Below are positions 17,666 to 27,258 of a DNA stretch of 64,000 nucleotides, in pieces (the stretch's first letter is position 1; each line of letters starts with the position of its first letter). A model generated the notes under the pieces. The model was not told the origin of the DNA and made no database searches. It worked only from the letters and a program-made list of their open reading frames with translations. The position numbers and the translations under genes were made by a program. This stretch comes from Paenalcaligenes faecalis (GTDB taxonomy: Bacteria > Pseudomonadota > Gammaproteobacteria > Burkholderiales > Burkholderiaceae_B): positions 2,342,001-2,406,000 of the forward strand of contig NZ_CP106841.1 in the NCBI RefSeq assembly GCF_027557445.1, given 5' to 3'.

Positions 17666-19234
17666 CTAACTAACGCGACTTGCCCACGCTAAGAGCAACC
17701 CATCTCTGGACAAAGGCAATGACACCACATCACCAACCAAATATTGGACTCCGCATGCCTCAGCCTGCTCTCGCTGCTGAGCGTCTGCCGAGTCCTCACA
17801 CATGACACCTAGATTTTTTCGTTCTGCAAAATGCAATGATTTTTCATAAGAGAAATCCGATTTTTGGATTTGCTCTTTGGTCAACTGCCCTAATAGGCTA
17901 ATGCCAATAAAGCCTAGGCCTTGTTCTAATAATTTAGTGCTTTGAGGGCCTTCGTGACGTAACCAAACGAATACCCCTTTGGATTTTAGTTTTTTAATGA
18001 TTCGACTTAGAACCACCACATCAACCTGATGATCAACGTGATAAACAATAATATTTAATTGTGGTGTAACACTGGCTTCTTCGATGATTTGCTGCAAGCT
18101 AAGGTAGTCTTTTACCAACGCATAGGCGGGCACAGCCACAAAAACAGGCAGATGTAAGTCGTATTCGGTCAACCAAAATTGCAGCTCTGTATTCAGTTTT
18201 CTTAAAGCCCAAGAAAACAGGGCCTCTACCACCCCTAAGTGAAGTAAATTAGGTCGTAATTCCTCTATGGGTCTGATTTCCCCCTGTGCATCAGTCCAAA
18301 CCAAACAGGCTTTAGCGCCGTAATAATCCCCCTTATGGCTATTTTCAATCAGCTGATAAGTGAAATCAAAACGATCCGTTTCCATTAGATTCTGGAATTC
18401 TTCAACTGTTGACAAGCTAATTTGAGGAGGCTCTTGTTCTTGGGTTTCATCTACCCCTGTGTCATGAACAAACCCATCCATATCTGACTGCAAAAACCCG
18501 CTGAAGCTATAGCCCCAACCATGAATAGATTTAATGGGTAAAGCAAAATCCTTATCAGCGGCTTTACGACGCAAACGACTCACCAAAGAATCAATGGCAC
18601 GACTGTTTTCATTTAAAATCGCACTGTGTTCGAGCAGCTCATTCCGACTTAACCGTTTATCCATCTCGCCAGCAAAGCAAGATAAGAAAAACTTTTCACT
18701 ATAGGTCAGAGTAATGGATTTGTTATCTGGGCTTAGTAAACGCCAACCCGCATCAACTAATCGCCATACAGGGCCTGCACTAGCCCCTGACGTAGGCTCC
18801 TTTGCTGACTCAGATTCCAAAGGAATGAGCGTACTTTGTTGATAAAGTCGAAACAGCCCCTCGGAACGCCGCCGTAATGCGGTTTTCCATGCCAGTAGCT
18901 CTGTAAAATACCCGTCAGATAATGAGCTCATCGCCACATCTGCGCCAGCAATTAACAGATCACTAATTAGTAAAGGGTGCGCTTGATCTGTAACTACAAC
19001 TAAAGTCCCTACGCCCAAAGCAGCGCGTATATTTGCAGCGGCTAAGGTTAGCGGTAACTCTAGCGCTGCAAATAAAATCAACTCTTCGTTTTTATTTCTT
19101 AGCTGTTTGCGTAGTTCAGTTGCATTATCGACCACACACACATTAGCAAAATCCATCTGCTTGAGACGACGACATACATCGTTGCATGTAGTTACACTCT
19201 GGAAAACGATAACGGCTTGCTTGGTACTTTTCAT
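17666..19234 (-). CDS. OmpR-type winged-helix protein fused to a degenerate EAL-like domain
   Basis: The 522-residue protein has an N-terminal receiver-like region (about 5-125) that lacks a clear phospho-acceptor Asp. An OmpR/PhoB-type winged helix follows (about 165-260; LTYSEKFFLSCFAG, RAIDSLVSRLRRK, IHGWGYSF). The C-terminal region (about 300-515) has the shape of an EAL domain: FDFTYQLIEN matches the FxxxYQPI opening, but the EAL motif is KACL and the DDFGTG loop is replaced. A c-di-GMP phosphodiesterase is therefore unlikely; it may bind c-di-GMP or act as a protein-binding domain. No signal peptide. The partner and target genes are unknown; it lies between the siderophore locus and dsbC. 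Confidence 0.7.
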   Translation of the reverse strand: MKSTKQAVIVFQSVTTCNDVCRRLKQMDFANVCVVDNATELRKQLRNKNEELILFAALELPLTLAAANIRAALGVGTLVVVTDQAHPLLISDLLIAGADVAMSSLSDGYFTELLAWKTALRRRSEGLFRLYQQSTLIPLESESAKEPTSGASAGPVWRLVDAGWRLLSPDNKSITLTYSEKFFLSCFAGEMDKRLSRNELLEHSAILNENSRAIDSLVSRLRRKAADKDFALPIKSIHGWGYSFSGFLQSDMDGFVHDTGVDETQEQEPPQISLSTVEEFQNLMETDRFDFTYQLIENSHKGDYYGAKACLVWTDAQGEIRPIEELRPNLLHLGVVEALFSWALRKLNTELQFWLTEYDLHLPVFVAVPAYALVKDYLSLQQIIEEASVTPQLNIIVYHVDHQVDVVVLSRIIKKLKSKGVFVWLRHEGPQSTKLLEQGLGFIGISLLGQLTKEQIQKSDFSYEKSLHFAERKNLGVMCEDSADAQQREQAEACGVQYLVGDVVSLPLSRDGLLLAWASRVS

Positions 19235-19351
19235 AGGAGGCCAATAGGAAAACGATTTGTAATGCTAAACGTAGCATTTATTCTACCTATTGTCCTCGGC
19301 TCTGAGCAGTAGGAAAAGCAGATCTTCGTCAAGCTTTGTTAGCTTTGCTTT

Positions 19352-20104
19352 TTAGTTCTGCTTATTTTTCTCTGCCTCGGCTAAACGCTCTTTTAGCTTG
19401 TCCTCTGGCAGCCAACCATTAGCACGTGAGCCATCGGCAAAAAAGATCGCTGGTGTCCCTTGTACGCCTAGTTTCATACCAAAAGCCAACAGTTCATCTA
19501 TAGGTGTATCGCAGGTTTTCTCGGCTGGCTTTGTGCCATCTTTCATCCAAGCACTCCAGGCAGCAGCACGATCGTCTGCACACCAAACGTGCTCAGATTT
19601 CACTCTAGAGTCTGGCGTTAGAATGGGAAACAAGAACGAGTACACGGTAATATTATCGATGTTCTCTAGACTTTGATGTAGCCGTTTACAATAAATACAA
19701 TTCGGATCCTCGAAAATGGCAATCTGCTGTTTACCATCCCCTTTTACCATTTTAATGGCCTTATCCAAAGGTAAGTTAGCAAAATCCACTCGGTTTAATT
19801 CCTCAACACGCTGCGCAGTTAAATCCGTACGAGTTTGCACATCTACCAATGAACCCTGTAAAACAAAATCCACCTTTTCATTGGTGTACAACACATCATT
19901 ACCTAAACGTAATTCAAGAATGCCCGGAAATGGCGTAGGTGAGACCTCGTCAACTTCGATGCCCTCAAACTCTGTCTCAAAGCGTTTTTTAGCTTGCTCT
20001 AGGACGGCAGAGGATACCGTCGCTGCTTTGGGTTCTGCCCATGCGTTTACTGCCCCAAAACCCATTGTCAATGCCAGCATACCTGCTGCTAAGCGCAATT
20101 TCAT
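19352..20104 (-). CDS. dsbC: Thiol:disulfide interchange protein DsbC
   Basis: The 250-residue protein has a signal peptide ending near AWA/EP, a DsbC-type N-terminal dimerisation region (PTPFPGILELRLGNDVLYTN) and a thioredoxin fold with active site CIYC (in EDPNCIYCKRLH). It also has a second Cys pair (WCADD..KTCD) and the cis-Pro GVQGTPAIFFADG. It isomerises wrong disulfides in the periplasm. The active site usually reads CGYC or CPYC, so Ile is a variation. The start at 20104 has AGGAG upstream; the longer frame to 20134 has none. Confidence 0.9.
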   Translation of the reverse strand: MKLRLAAGMLALTMGFGAVNAWAEPKAATVSSAVLEQAKKRFETEFEGIEVDEVSPTPFPGILELRLGNDVLYTNEKVDFVLQGSLVDVQTRTDLTAQRVEELNRVDFANLPLDKAIKMVKGDGKQQIAIFEDPNCIYCKRLHQSLENIDNITVYSFLFPILTPDSRVKSEHVWCADDRAAAWSAWMKDGTKPAEKTCDTPIDELLAFGMKLGVQGTPAIFFADGSRANGWLPEDKLKERLAEAEKNKQN

Positions 20105-20186
20105 GTTTTCTCCTGCTTTGGCGAATGAGGCCAAATGTCTTATCTATAAATATTAATCAAAATGGGCGTATAGCCTAGGTTAAATC

Positions 20187-21374
20187 TTAGAAAAACCCCG
20201 TTTTTCTACCCGCCGCGCCCTCGATGAGCTGACGTTTAATAAAAGGGACTTTATTCACCATATTCATACCCACATTACGAGCAAAAGCAATAGGCGCTCC
20301 GGGTAGACTAAATAGCTGATGCAGCCCATGAGTCACCCAGCGCATTGCCATAATGGGTTCGACCCGCGCTCGGCGATAACGTTCCAAAACTCGACTATCC
20401 CCTACCGACTGATAGGAGGCTTTGGTTGATAAGACGCGTACTAATTCCTCTATGTCACCTAAACCTAGATTTAACCCTTGGCCTGCCAACGGGTGTACCC
20501 GATGAGCAGCATCCCCAATCAACGCCACTTTAGGGGCAATCATTGCACTGCGCTCTAAGGTCAAAGGAAAAGAAAAGGGCTCGCTACGCAACCTAAGAGA
20601 ACCCAAGCGATGCTGAGTTAATGCACCCAGAAGTGATTGAAGATGTGCTGCTTGCGCCGCCCGATCTAGCGCCATGAAATCATTGGCTTGTGACTCTTGC
20701 ACAGACCAGACCATCGACACCTGAGGGCCCCGATCGGTGTCAGGCATAGGTAGCAATGCTAAGACAGCATCACCTACAAACCATTGATAAGCGATATGTT
20801 GATGCGGTAACTGTGCATCCAAATGAGCCACCACCCCATTATGTTTATAGGGTCTAGCCTGATGTTCGATATGGGCTTTAGCTCGCAACTGAGAACGCGC
20901 CCCATCAGCCCCTATAATCAAATCAGCCGGTATTTGCACACCACCTTTAGTTTGAATACCGGTGGCCGTTAATTGATCGAAAAAGTCGTCTTGCCACGGT
21001 ACGCTATAAACCTGAAGGGCCTGATGTAAGACGCGCTCTATTTCTCCGGACTCCACAATCCACGTCAAGGTAGACTGTGCATTTTGCCACGAATCCAATT
21101 GCACAAAGCCGTCGCCATCCCCATACAGCTCCATTCCTGAAACGGGCGTGATGCGCGCGGCATCCATTAAGGACCACACTCCTAGCTCATTTAAAAAGGC
21201 CTGACTGGTTGCTGAAAGGGCATAGACCCGTGGGTGATATTGATGTGCTGCCAAAACCATTGGTTTATAGGCGGGTGCAAGAATCCGAGGGGAAAAGCCC
21301 GCTTTTTTCAAGGCTAAGGCGCAGGCCATACCAGCGAGTCCACCCCCACAAACTAAGATATGTTCATGTTTCAT
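20187..21374 (-). CDS. UbiH/UbiF/COQ6-family FAD-dependent hydroxylase
   Basis: The 395-residue flavoprotein has the FAD dinucleotide fold ILVCGGGLAGMACALAL, the middle DLIIGADGARSQLR (DG motif) and the ALIGDAAHRVHPLAGQGLNLG box that defines the UbiH/UbiF/VisC/Coq6 group. It most likely hydroxylates the benzoquinone ring in ubiquinone synthesis. The start at 21374 overlaps the mltA stop by 4 bp (ATGA), so the two genes are translationally coupled. Which ring position is hydroxylated cannot be told here. Confidence 0.87.
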   Translation of the reverse strand: MKHEHILVCGGGLAGMACALALKKAGFSPRILAPAYKPMVLAAHQYHPRVYALSATSQAFLNELGVWSLMDAARITPVSGMELYGDGDGFVQLDSWQNAQSTLTWIVESGEIERVLHQALQVYSVPWQDDFFDQLTATGIQTKGGVQIPADLIIGADGARSQLRAKAHIEHQARPYKHNGVVAHLDAQLPHQHIAYQWFVGDAVLALLPMPDTDRGPQVSMVWSVQESQANDFMALDRAAQAAHLQSLLGALTQHRLGSLRLRSEPFSFPLTLERSAMIAPKVALIGDAAHRVHPLAGQGLNLGLGDIEELVRVLSTKASYQSVGDSRVLERYRRARVEPIMAMRWVTHGLHQLFSLPGAPIAFARNVGMNMVNKVPFIKRQLIEGAAGRKTGFF

Positions 21375-22678
21375 CGTGCGCTTGGTGTCCCGGCTTGTTT
21401 GGGCCAAAGTACCCACATTTCACCATTTTGTTTCATACGACCTGCCTGGGCTCCGGCTTGATCACCCGTACCCCAGTAAAAGTCTGTACGAGCCGCCCCT
21501 TTAATCGCAGCACCGGTATCCTGTGCAAACACCAATTTACGCAAAGGCTGTTGAGTTGCAGGATACTGCGTTGCCAAATAAACAGGTGTCCCTAACGGCA
21601 CGAAGGTGGGGTCAATCGCTACTGCGCGCTCTGCAATGAGCGGAATGCCATAAGCCCCCTTCGGCCCTAAAATGGGGTCGGTAATATGTTCCTCGTTAAA
21701 GAACACCATTGCTTTGTTCACATTCAACATCTCGTGCACACGATGCGGATTGTCTTTAGCCCATTTTTTAATATTTTGCATGGAGGTTTGAGCTAAAGGA
21801 AGTTCGCCTTTATCTGCCAGCCATTTACCAATCGAGCTATACGGATGACCATTGTGATCTCCGTAGGCTAAACGCACCGCGCTGCCATTTTCTAAAACAG
21901 CACGCCCTGACCCCTGAATCTGTAAGAAAAAAGCCTCTACAGGATCATTTGCCCATGCCAGAACCTGTGGTTGACGAGCCGTATTGGATGTAATTTCACC
22001 CCGTGTGTCATAAGGAACAACACGATTACCATCCACAACCTTACCGCGAATTCGTTTTCCGGCTAATTCGGGGTATAAACCACCTAAATCGATAGTTAAT
22101 AAGTCATCCGGGACCGCATATAGAGGCCACTGATAATCACCGTGTTTACGTTTAGAAGCTCGAATTAGCGGCTCGTAATAGCCCGTAACCGTATTTTTAG
22201 CAACCTTACCACTACCATCGAGTAAACGCCAAGGCTGCAAATGTGTCTCTAGGAATTGGCGGATTTTTTGGGTGTCTTTGCTATCAACACTCATCCCACT
22301 ATTTTGAGCAGCCAAACAAACAGACTGCCATGCTCTGGGCGTAGCACGTGCTGGCATCGCCAATGAACCGCTAACGGGACGCATTAAGCCCTTGCAGTTA
22401 TTGATGAATCCTTTCCAGACATGCTCTAAATTATCATTATTCCAATCAGGTAGTGCGCCCCAGCCTACGGACTGAAATCGGCTGGATAATGGACGTGCTG
22501 GCGTCTCAGGCAATCCGGCCAAATCCGGAACTCGTAGGGGTTGGGTAGCTATGTCTATCTTAGGATCAGAACTCACTGATCCCATACTGGCAGGTCGGGT
22601 AGAGTCCGACGTCGTTGTTGTGCATGCAGAGAGCAGCACAGCAAAAATTCCTAAGCTGATATTTCGTAATGAACTCAT
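21371..22678 (-). CDS. mltA: Membrane-bound lytic murein transglycosylase A
   Basis: The 435-residue protein is a lipoprotein (hydrophobic leader with lipobox LLSAC). It carries MltA-domain blocks: GYYEPLIRAS, LFLQIQGSGRAVL-like FFLQIQGSGRAVLENG, the double-psi barrel region GAYGIPLIAERAVAIDP, and the 3D-domain catalytic stretch FAQDTGAAIKGAARTDFYWG with the conserved Asp. It cleaves peptidoglycan glycan strands with 1,6-anhydro ring formation. A GTG codon directly upstream (22681) could also serve as start. The apaG gene lies just upstream on the same strand. Confidence 0.93.
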   Translation of the reverse strand: MSSLRNISLGIFAVLLSACTTTTSDSTRPASMGSVSSDPKIDIATQPLRVPDLAGLPETPARPLSSRFQSVGWGALPDWNNDNLEHVWKGFINNCKGLMRPVSGSLAMPARATPRAWQSVCLAAQNSGMSVDSKDTQKIRQFLETHLQPWRLLDGSGKVAKNTVTGYYEPLIRASKRKHGDYQWPLYAVPDDLLTIDLGGLYPELAGKRIRGKVVDGNRVVPYDTRGEITSNTARQPQVLAWANDPVEAFFLQIQGSGRAVLENGSAVRLAYGDHNGHPYSSIGKWLADKGELPLAQTSMQNIKKWAKDNPHRVHEMLNVNKAMVFFNEEHITDPILGPKGAYGIPLIAERAVAIDPTFVPLGTPVYLATQYPATQQPLRKLVFAQDTGAAIKGAARTDFYWGTGDQAGAQAGRMKQNGEMWVLWPKQAGTPSAR

Positions 22679-22689
22679 CACAACCTCGA

Positions 22690-23064
22690 TTAATGCAAAG
22701 TACGGGGCAAGGCTAAAACAAACTCGGCAATAGAGACATCAAAGGGCACCCCATTTTCACCCACAAAATGGAACTCGCCTTTCATGGTGCCAATAGGGGT
22801 GGGTAACGGACAGCCACTGCTGTACTCAAAGCTTTCGCCAGCTGCAATCAAGGGTTGCTTACCTACCACGCCTAAACCACGTACCTCTTGTACCCGCTGA
22901 GTGCCATCGGTAATCACCCAATGGCGACTAATCAACTGGACGGCTTGCGCACTGTTATTGCGCACCACGACTCGGTAAGCAAATACATAGTGCTGATTAT
23001 CAGGCTCAGATTGATCCGGTAAATACTGAGGGGTTACGTTCACCACAATGTCATCAGGCTGCAT
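22690..23064 (-). CDS. apaG: ApaG (Co2+/Mg2+ efflux-associated protein)
   Basis: The 124-residue single-domain protein matches ApaG: VTPQYLPDQSEPDNQHYVFAY, then RHWVITDG, GVVGKQPLIAAGESFEYSSG and a GTMKGEFHFV strand. ApaG has an FN3-like fold and is linked to the ApaH/KsgA region or to divalent metal resistance in enterobacteria; its molecular role is not settled. It is divergent from rpe across 120 bp. Confidence 0.93.
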   Translation of the reverse strand: MQPDDIVVNVTPQYLPDQSEPDNQHYVFAYRVVVRNNSAQAVQLISRHWVITDGTQRVQEVRGLGVVGKQPLIAAGESFEYSSGCPLPTPIGTMKGEFHFVGENGVPFDVSIAEFVLALPRTLH

Positions 23065-23184
23065 ACAAATAACTTAGCTCCATGTCTGTTTGCTGTTTAC
23101 AATGCCACTATGTATTACACCACAGCAATGGTCAATACACACTTGCTGTGCGCATTGTAACCCTCATTTTTACATAGTACTGCC

Positions 23185-23886
23185 ATGTCTCATATCCAAC
23201 CTGCTTGTATCGCCCCCAGTATCCTAGCCGCTGACTTTGCCCGTCTAGGCGAAGAAGTCCGTGATGTTATCGCCGCAGGCGCTGACTGGATTCATTTTGA
23301 TGTGATGGATAATCACTACGTCCCTAATCTAAGCTTTGGCCCAATGGTTTGCGCGGCGCTACGCCCACATACAGATGCTCCCATCGATGTGCATTTAATG
23401 ATTGAGCCTGTAGATAGTTTAGTTGAGCCTTTTGCAAAGGCAGGAGCCAACCTAATTAGCTTTCACCCTGATGCCTCCCATCACGTAGATCGCACTTTAT
23501 CGTTAATTCGTGATCACGGCTGTAAAGCGGGCTTAGTGCTAAATCCAGCCACCCCTCTGCATCACCTCGATTACGTCATGGACAAACTAGACCTAATTTT
23601 ATTAATGTCAGTGAACCCAGGTTTTGGTGGTCAAAAATTTATCCCCACCACCTTAGACAAGGTACGTCAGGTCCGTGCGCGTATTGATCGCTGGGTAGAT
23701 CAAGGTGGACAGCCAATCCGCTTACAAGTGGATGGGGGCGTGACTGCCACTAATATTCGTGAGATTCGGGCTGCGGGTGCAGATACCTTTGTGGCGGGTT
23801 CAGCTATTTTTAGCAAAGAGGATTACGCTGCAGAAGTCCAAGCCATGCGTGCTGAAATTTTAGCGGCAGATAGCCTAAGCGCTTAG
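23185..23886 (+). CDS. rpe: Ribulose-phosphate 3-epimerase
   Basis: The 233-residue TIM-barrel enzyme has [17 protein letters not shown], the metal ligands in [15 protein letters not shown] and VHLMIEP, the [13 protein letters not shown] loop and the terminal [10 protein letters not shown] and GSAIFS phosphate-binding residues. It interconverts ribulose 5-phosphate and xylulose 5-phosphate in the pentose phosphate pathway. The gene order rpe, gph, trpE as in Bordetella-type genomes is interrupted here by a convergent EAL gene. Confidence 0.96.
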   Translation: MSHIQPACIAPSILAADFARLGEEVRDVIAAGADWIHFDVMDNHYVPNLSFGPMVCAALRPHTDAPIDVHLMIEPVDSLVEPFAKAGANLISFHPDASHHVDRTLSLIRDHGCKAGLVLNPATPLHHLDYVMDKLDLILLMSVNPGFGGQKFIPTTLDKVRQVRARIDRWVDQGGQPIRLQVDGGVTATNIREIRAAGADTFVAGSAIFSKEDYAAEVQAMRAEILAADSLSA

Positions 23887-23890
23887 CGTA

Positions 23891-24631
23891 TTATTGCTTT
23901 GTCTTTAGTAGTGGATTTTCCACCGGATGGCCAAGGTAAAAGCCTTGGCCATGGCTAACACCTATTATCTGCAACACACCCAGCTCACACTCTTGCTCAA
24001 TGCCTTCGGCAATCACAAACGTTTTATTTTGTAATGCCACCTCACTGATCGCTTTTAATAGTTGTTGTTTAAACGGGTGACGGTGGATATGATGCGCAAA
24101 ATAACGGTCTAATTTCACAAACTCGGGCTGTAGCTCTGACCACAATCGTAACGAGGCGTAGCCCTCGCCTAAATCATCAATAGCAAACTGAATACCCTGA
24201 CGACGACAGCGCTCTGCCGCAATGCGTAGTTGATCATAGTCTCGGGTAAGCTCACTCTCGCTCAGCTCTACTACTATTTTCAGTCGATTATGATCTGTGC
24301 TTTTATCTAGCCAAGGGGGAATCTGCCCTGAAAATGCCCGTGACAGATCAATAAACAACTCGGGGCTCAAATTTAAAAATAATAATCCTTGTAGCCCCAA
24401 CTCGATAAATTTGGCCATCTGCAACCGGCAACATAGCTGCTCTAGCTCTTGGGTTTTGCCATATTTTTTAGCGACGCTAAACAACACAATCGGCATATGC
24501 AAATGTGTGTTCACCGGCCCTCGAATTAAGGCCTCATAGCCAATCACTTTCTGGCTGCGTATATCCACTATAGGTTGAAATAATGGTGTTAACGTCTCAT
24601 CTCGTAACACAGCCTCAAGAGCAGCCTTCAT
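23891..24631 (-). CDS. EAL-domain cyclic-di-GMP phosphodiesterase
   Basis: This 246-residue protein is a bare EAL domain. It keeps the opening FQPIVDIRSQKVIGYEALIRG (EAL motif near residue 29), the LNLSPELF Asn, VELSES Glu, IDDLGEGYASL Asp pair, KLDR Lys and AEGIE Glu, so it is predicted to be catalytically active on c-di-GMP. There is no membrane or sensory domain, so activity must be controlled by expression or partners. It is convergent with rpe, 4 bp apart, and sits between rpe and gph, which are usually adjacent; the insertion may be recent. Confidence 0.9.
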   Translation of the reverse strand: MKAALEAVLRDETLTPLFQPIVDIRSQKVIGYEALIRGPVNTHLHMPIVLFSVAKKYGKTQELEQLCCRLQMAKFIELGLQGLLFLNLSPELFIDLSRAFSGQIPPWLDKSTDHNRLKIVVELSESELTRDYDQLRIAAERCRRQGIQFAIDDLGEGYASLRLWSELQPEFVKLDRYFAHHIHRHPFKQQLLKAISEVALQNKTFVIAEGIEQECELGVLQIIGVSHGQGFYLGHPVENPLLKTKQ

Positions 24632-24796
24632 GATTACCTACATCTCTTTAACAAAAAGCAATTGTTATGAACTGTAAAGCCGTAATAATGACAGATTGTG
24701 TCAATTTAAACAATTACCATCAAATAAGTATAATTCCTACTCGCTTTATGTGCCACGGTACACTATTAGGATTCTTTTCATTGCAGGAGCAAAAAG

Positions 24797-25477
24797 ATGC
24801 GCTATTCAGCTGTGCTGTTTGATTTGGACGGTACTCTAGTCGACTCTATTCCCGACATTGCGGGCGGAATCAATGCGATGTTGCTCGAGATGGATCTGCC
24901 ACAGATCCCGGCTCAACGCCTTAGTACCTTTTTAGGCAAAGGAATGGATCACCTCATCTGGTTAACTCTGGCGGAGTTCTCTAAAGAAAGTGAGCCCAGC
25001 CCTGAAAGCTACGATCTAGCTCGTACCTTATTCAAAAAACATTATCACGAACAATTAACTCGTACCGTTTCTACGGTTTTTGATGGGGTGATTGACGGCC
25101 TAGAAGCCTTTAAGGCTGCGGGCTGTCGCTTGGCGATTGTCACCAACAAACCCATTGAGTTTGTTCCTGCTCTTATTGAGCAAATGGGGATTGCTTCTTA
25201 TTTCGAAGTCGTCGTCGGAGGCAATACCTGTGCAGAAAAAAAACCACACCCCCTACCCTTTTTATATGCTTGCGAGCAGCTTGGTATAGCGCCTTCAGAC
25301 GCCTTGGTCATCGGTGACTCTAGCAATGACAGCATTGCGGCTCGCCGTGCCAATATAGACGTGCTGATTGTGCCTTACGGCTACAACGAAGGTAAAAGCG
25401 TGCAAACTTTAGATTGTGATGGTATAGTTTCTAGCATTGCCGAGGCTGCCCAATGGGCGGCTCGCTCTGATCGTTAA
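24797..25477 (+). CDS. gph: Phosphoglycolate phosphatase
   Basis: The 226-residue HAD hydrolase has motif I FDLDGTLVDS, motif II IVTNKP, motif III KKPHP and motif IV VIGDSSNDSIAARRA. It dephosphorylates 2-phosphoglycolate formed from DNA repair or oxygenation reactions. AGGAG lies upstream of the ATG. In this gene order it leads into the trp leader, whose start is only 22 bp after the gph stop, so trp transcription may begin inside gph or read through from it. Confidence 0.9.
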   Translation: MRYSAVLFDLDGTLVDSIPDIAGGINAMLLEMDLPQIPAQRLSTFLGKGMDHLIWLTLAEFSKESEPSPESYDLARTLFKKHYHEQLTRTVSTVFDGVIDGLEAFKAAGCRLAIVTNKPIEFVPALIEQMGIASYFEVVVGGNTCAEKKPHPLPFLYACEQLGIAPSDALVIGDSSNDSIAARRANIDVLIVPYGYNEGKSVQTLDCDGIVSSIAEAAQWAARSDR

Positions 25478-25499
25478 TTATTTAAAGACCAAATACCTA

Positions 25500-25595
25500 A
25501 TGCAACTAAACCGTAACTCCTATTCCATCTATGGCGCCTATTGGCGCTGGTGGCGTTCGGGTTCCGGGACAGCTGCGTTGACGCTCTCTGTGTAA
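25500..25595 (+). CDS. trpL: trp operon leader peptide
   Basis: A 31-codon reading frame begins at the ATG at 25500 and ends at TAA 25593-25595. It encodes MQLNRNSYSIYGAYWRWWRS and eleven further residues. Three Trp codons lie at 25542-25544, 25548-25550 and 25551-25553, directly before the RNA segment (25558-25568) that can pair with the terminator's 5' arm. Ribosome stalling at Trp codons when charged tRNA-Trp is low is the classic attenuation design. The frame is short, has only a weak ribosome site (AAAGA), and was found by reading the sequence. Confidence 0.85.
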   Translation: MQLNRNSYSIYGAYWRWWRSGSGTAALTLSV

Positions 25596-25668
25596 TATAA
25601 AAATGTAATTTCATTTTTTTACGCTTAGGCGCAAAAAGCCCGGAACTCGTTAAGAGCCGGGCTTTTTT
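25558..25668 (+). terminator. trp attenuator: antiterminator pairing and intrinsic terminator
   Basis: The terminator stem is AAAAAGCCCGG (25633-25643) with CCGGGCTTTTTT (25657-25668), ending in a T-run. The competing pairing is CGGGTTCCGGG (25558-25568) with CCCGGAACTCG (25639-25649): 11 base pairs, one of them G-U. Forming the second pairing would block the terminator stem. With the Trp-rich leader peptide just upstream, this is a complete ribosome-mediated attenuator for trpEGDC. All pairings were read by hand. Confidence 0.88.
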
Positions 25669-25720
25669 GTGTTCATAGCTCGGCTCACTGTAACTTTTTT
25701 GACTCACAGTAGGCCTACAC

Positions 25721-27238
25721 ATGACAGAAATTGAATTTAAAGCTCTTGCCGCCCAAGGTTTCAACCGCATTCCTCTGATCGTTGAAACCTACGCAGACCT
25801 CGATACCCCGCTATCGATTTACCTAAAACTGGCTCATAACAGCAGCGAACAAGGGGCCAACAGTTGCCTGATGGAATCCGTCGTTGGCGGTGAACAGTTT
25901 GGTCGTTACTCCTTTATTGGCCTACCTGCTAAAACCGTCATTCGTGCCACAGGCACAACCACAGAGGTCTTGGTTGATGGGCAAATTGTTGAAACAGCAC
26001 AAGGCAACCCTTTAGACTTTATTGAGCAATACCAAAAACGCTTTAAAGTCGCTTTACGCCCCGGCATGCCGCGATTTTGTGGTGGTCTAGCAGGCTACTT
26101 TGGCTACGATACTGTGCGCCATATTGAGCCTTCTCTTGGTATCAATGCCAAACCGTTTCCAGCAGGCCAAACGGGAACACCCGACATCATGTTGTTGCAC
26201 ATTGATGAGTTAGTCATTGTAGATAACTTAGCCGGTCGCACTTACTTAATCGTCTACGCTAATCCCAACGAAGCAGAAAGCTACACCAATGCGCGTCGTC
26301 GCTTACGTGATTTACGTGAAAAGCTACGTCATCCCGTAACAATTCCTTACTCTTACGCCAGTATGGAAACCTTTGAGCAGCGTGATTTTGCCAAAGAGGA
26401 TTACTTATCTACCGTCGCTAAAGCAAAACAATACATCACCGACGGCGAAGTAATGCAGATTCAAATTGGCCAAGTCATCACAAAACCATTTCGTGATGCG
26501 CCTTTATCACTCTACCGTGCTCTACGTTCATTAAACCCCTCTCCTTACATGTACTTTTGGAACTTTGACGACTTTCAAGTCGTTGGCTCCTCTCCTGAAA
26601 TTTTAGTACGCCATGAAAAAAATGTAGTGCAAGGTGAGGAAAAGCAGCATGTCACCATACGACCTCTAGCAGGCACACGTAAACGTGGAGCTACGCCTGA
26701 AGAAGACCTTCGTCTTGCCGCTGAACTACAAGCAGACCCCAAAGAGCGAGCTGAGCACGTCATGCTCATTGATCTGGCCCGTAATGACATTGGGCGCATT
26801 GCTAAAGCGGGAACCGTTGAGGTCACTGACGCCATGAGCGTAGAACGTTATTCACACGTGCAACACCTCGTCTCCAACGTGTGTGGAGAACTACAGGACA
26901 ACATGAGCAACATGGATGTGCTCAAAGCCAGCTTTCCTGCTGGCACATTAACCGGCGCCCCTAAAGTACGCGCCATGCAATTAATTGATGAGCTAGAGCC
27001 AGTCCGTCGCGGCATCTACGGTGGCGCTGCTGGTTACCTAAGTTACGGTGGTGAAATGGACTTAGCCATCGCGATACGTACTGGAGTCATTCAAAACGGC
27101 ATGCTGTATGTACAAGCGGCTGCTGGCATTGTTGCCGACTCTAGCCCCGAAGCGGAATGGCAAGAAACAGAAGCAAAAGCGCGCGCTATGCTACGTGCCG
27201 CAGAACAAGTTCAGTTTGGTTTAGACGAACCTATTTAA
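25721..27238 (+). CDS. trpE: Anthranilate synthase component I
   Basis: The 505-residue protein has the TrpE N-terminal region (about 10-170, with the LMESV feedback-site motif near residue 49) and the chorismate-binding domain, including [16 protein letters not shown], the [12 protein letters not shown] block, [30 protein letters not shown] and [14 protein letters not shown]. With TrpG it makes anthranilate from chorismate. It is the first gene of the trpEGDC operon, under the attenuator just upstream. Confidence 0.97.
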   Translation: MTEIEFKALAAQGFNRIPLIVETYADLDTPLSIYLKLAHNSSEQGANSCLMESVVGGEQFGRYSFIGLPAKTVIRATGTTTEVLVDGQIVETAQGNPLDFIEQYQKRFKVALRPGMPRFCGGLAGYFGYDTVRHIEPSLGINAKPFPAGQTGTPDIMLLHIDELVIVDNLAGRTYLIVYANPNEAESYTNARRRLRDLREKLRHPVTIPYSYASMETFEQRDFAKEDYLSTVAKAKQYITDGEVMQIQIGQVITKPFRDAPLSLYRALRSLNPSPYMYFWNFDDFQVVGSSPEILVRHEKNVVQGEEKQHVTIRPLAGTRKRGATPEEDLRLAAELQADPKERAEHVMLIDLARNDIGRIAKAGTVEVTDAMSVERYSHVQHLVSNVCGELQDNMSNMDVLKASFPAGTLTGAPKVRAMQLIDELEPVRRGIYGGAAGYLSYGGEMDLAIAIRTGVIQNGMLYVQAAAGIVADSSPEAEWQETEAKARAMLRAAEQVQFGLDEPI

Positions 27239-27258
27239 ATCAGCCAAAGGATTTCACC

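Noticed and set aside
19716-20156. 146-residue plus-strand frame over dsbC
   Set aside because: Antisense to a well-supported dsbC; Ser/Thr-rich shadow without domain features.
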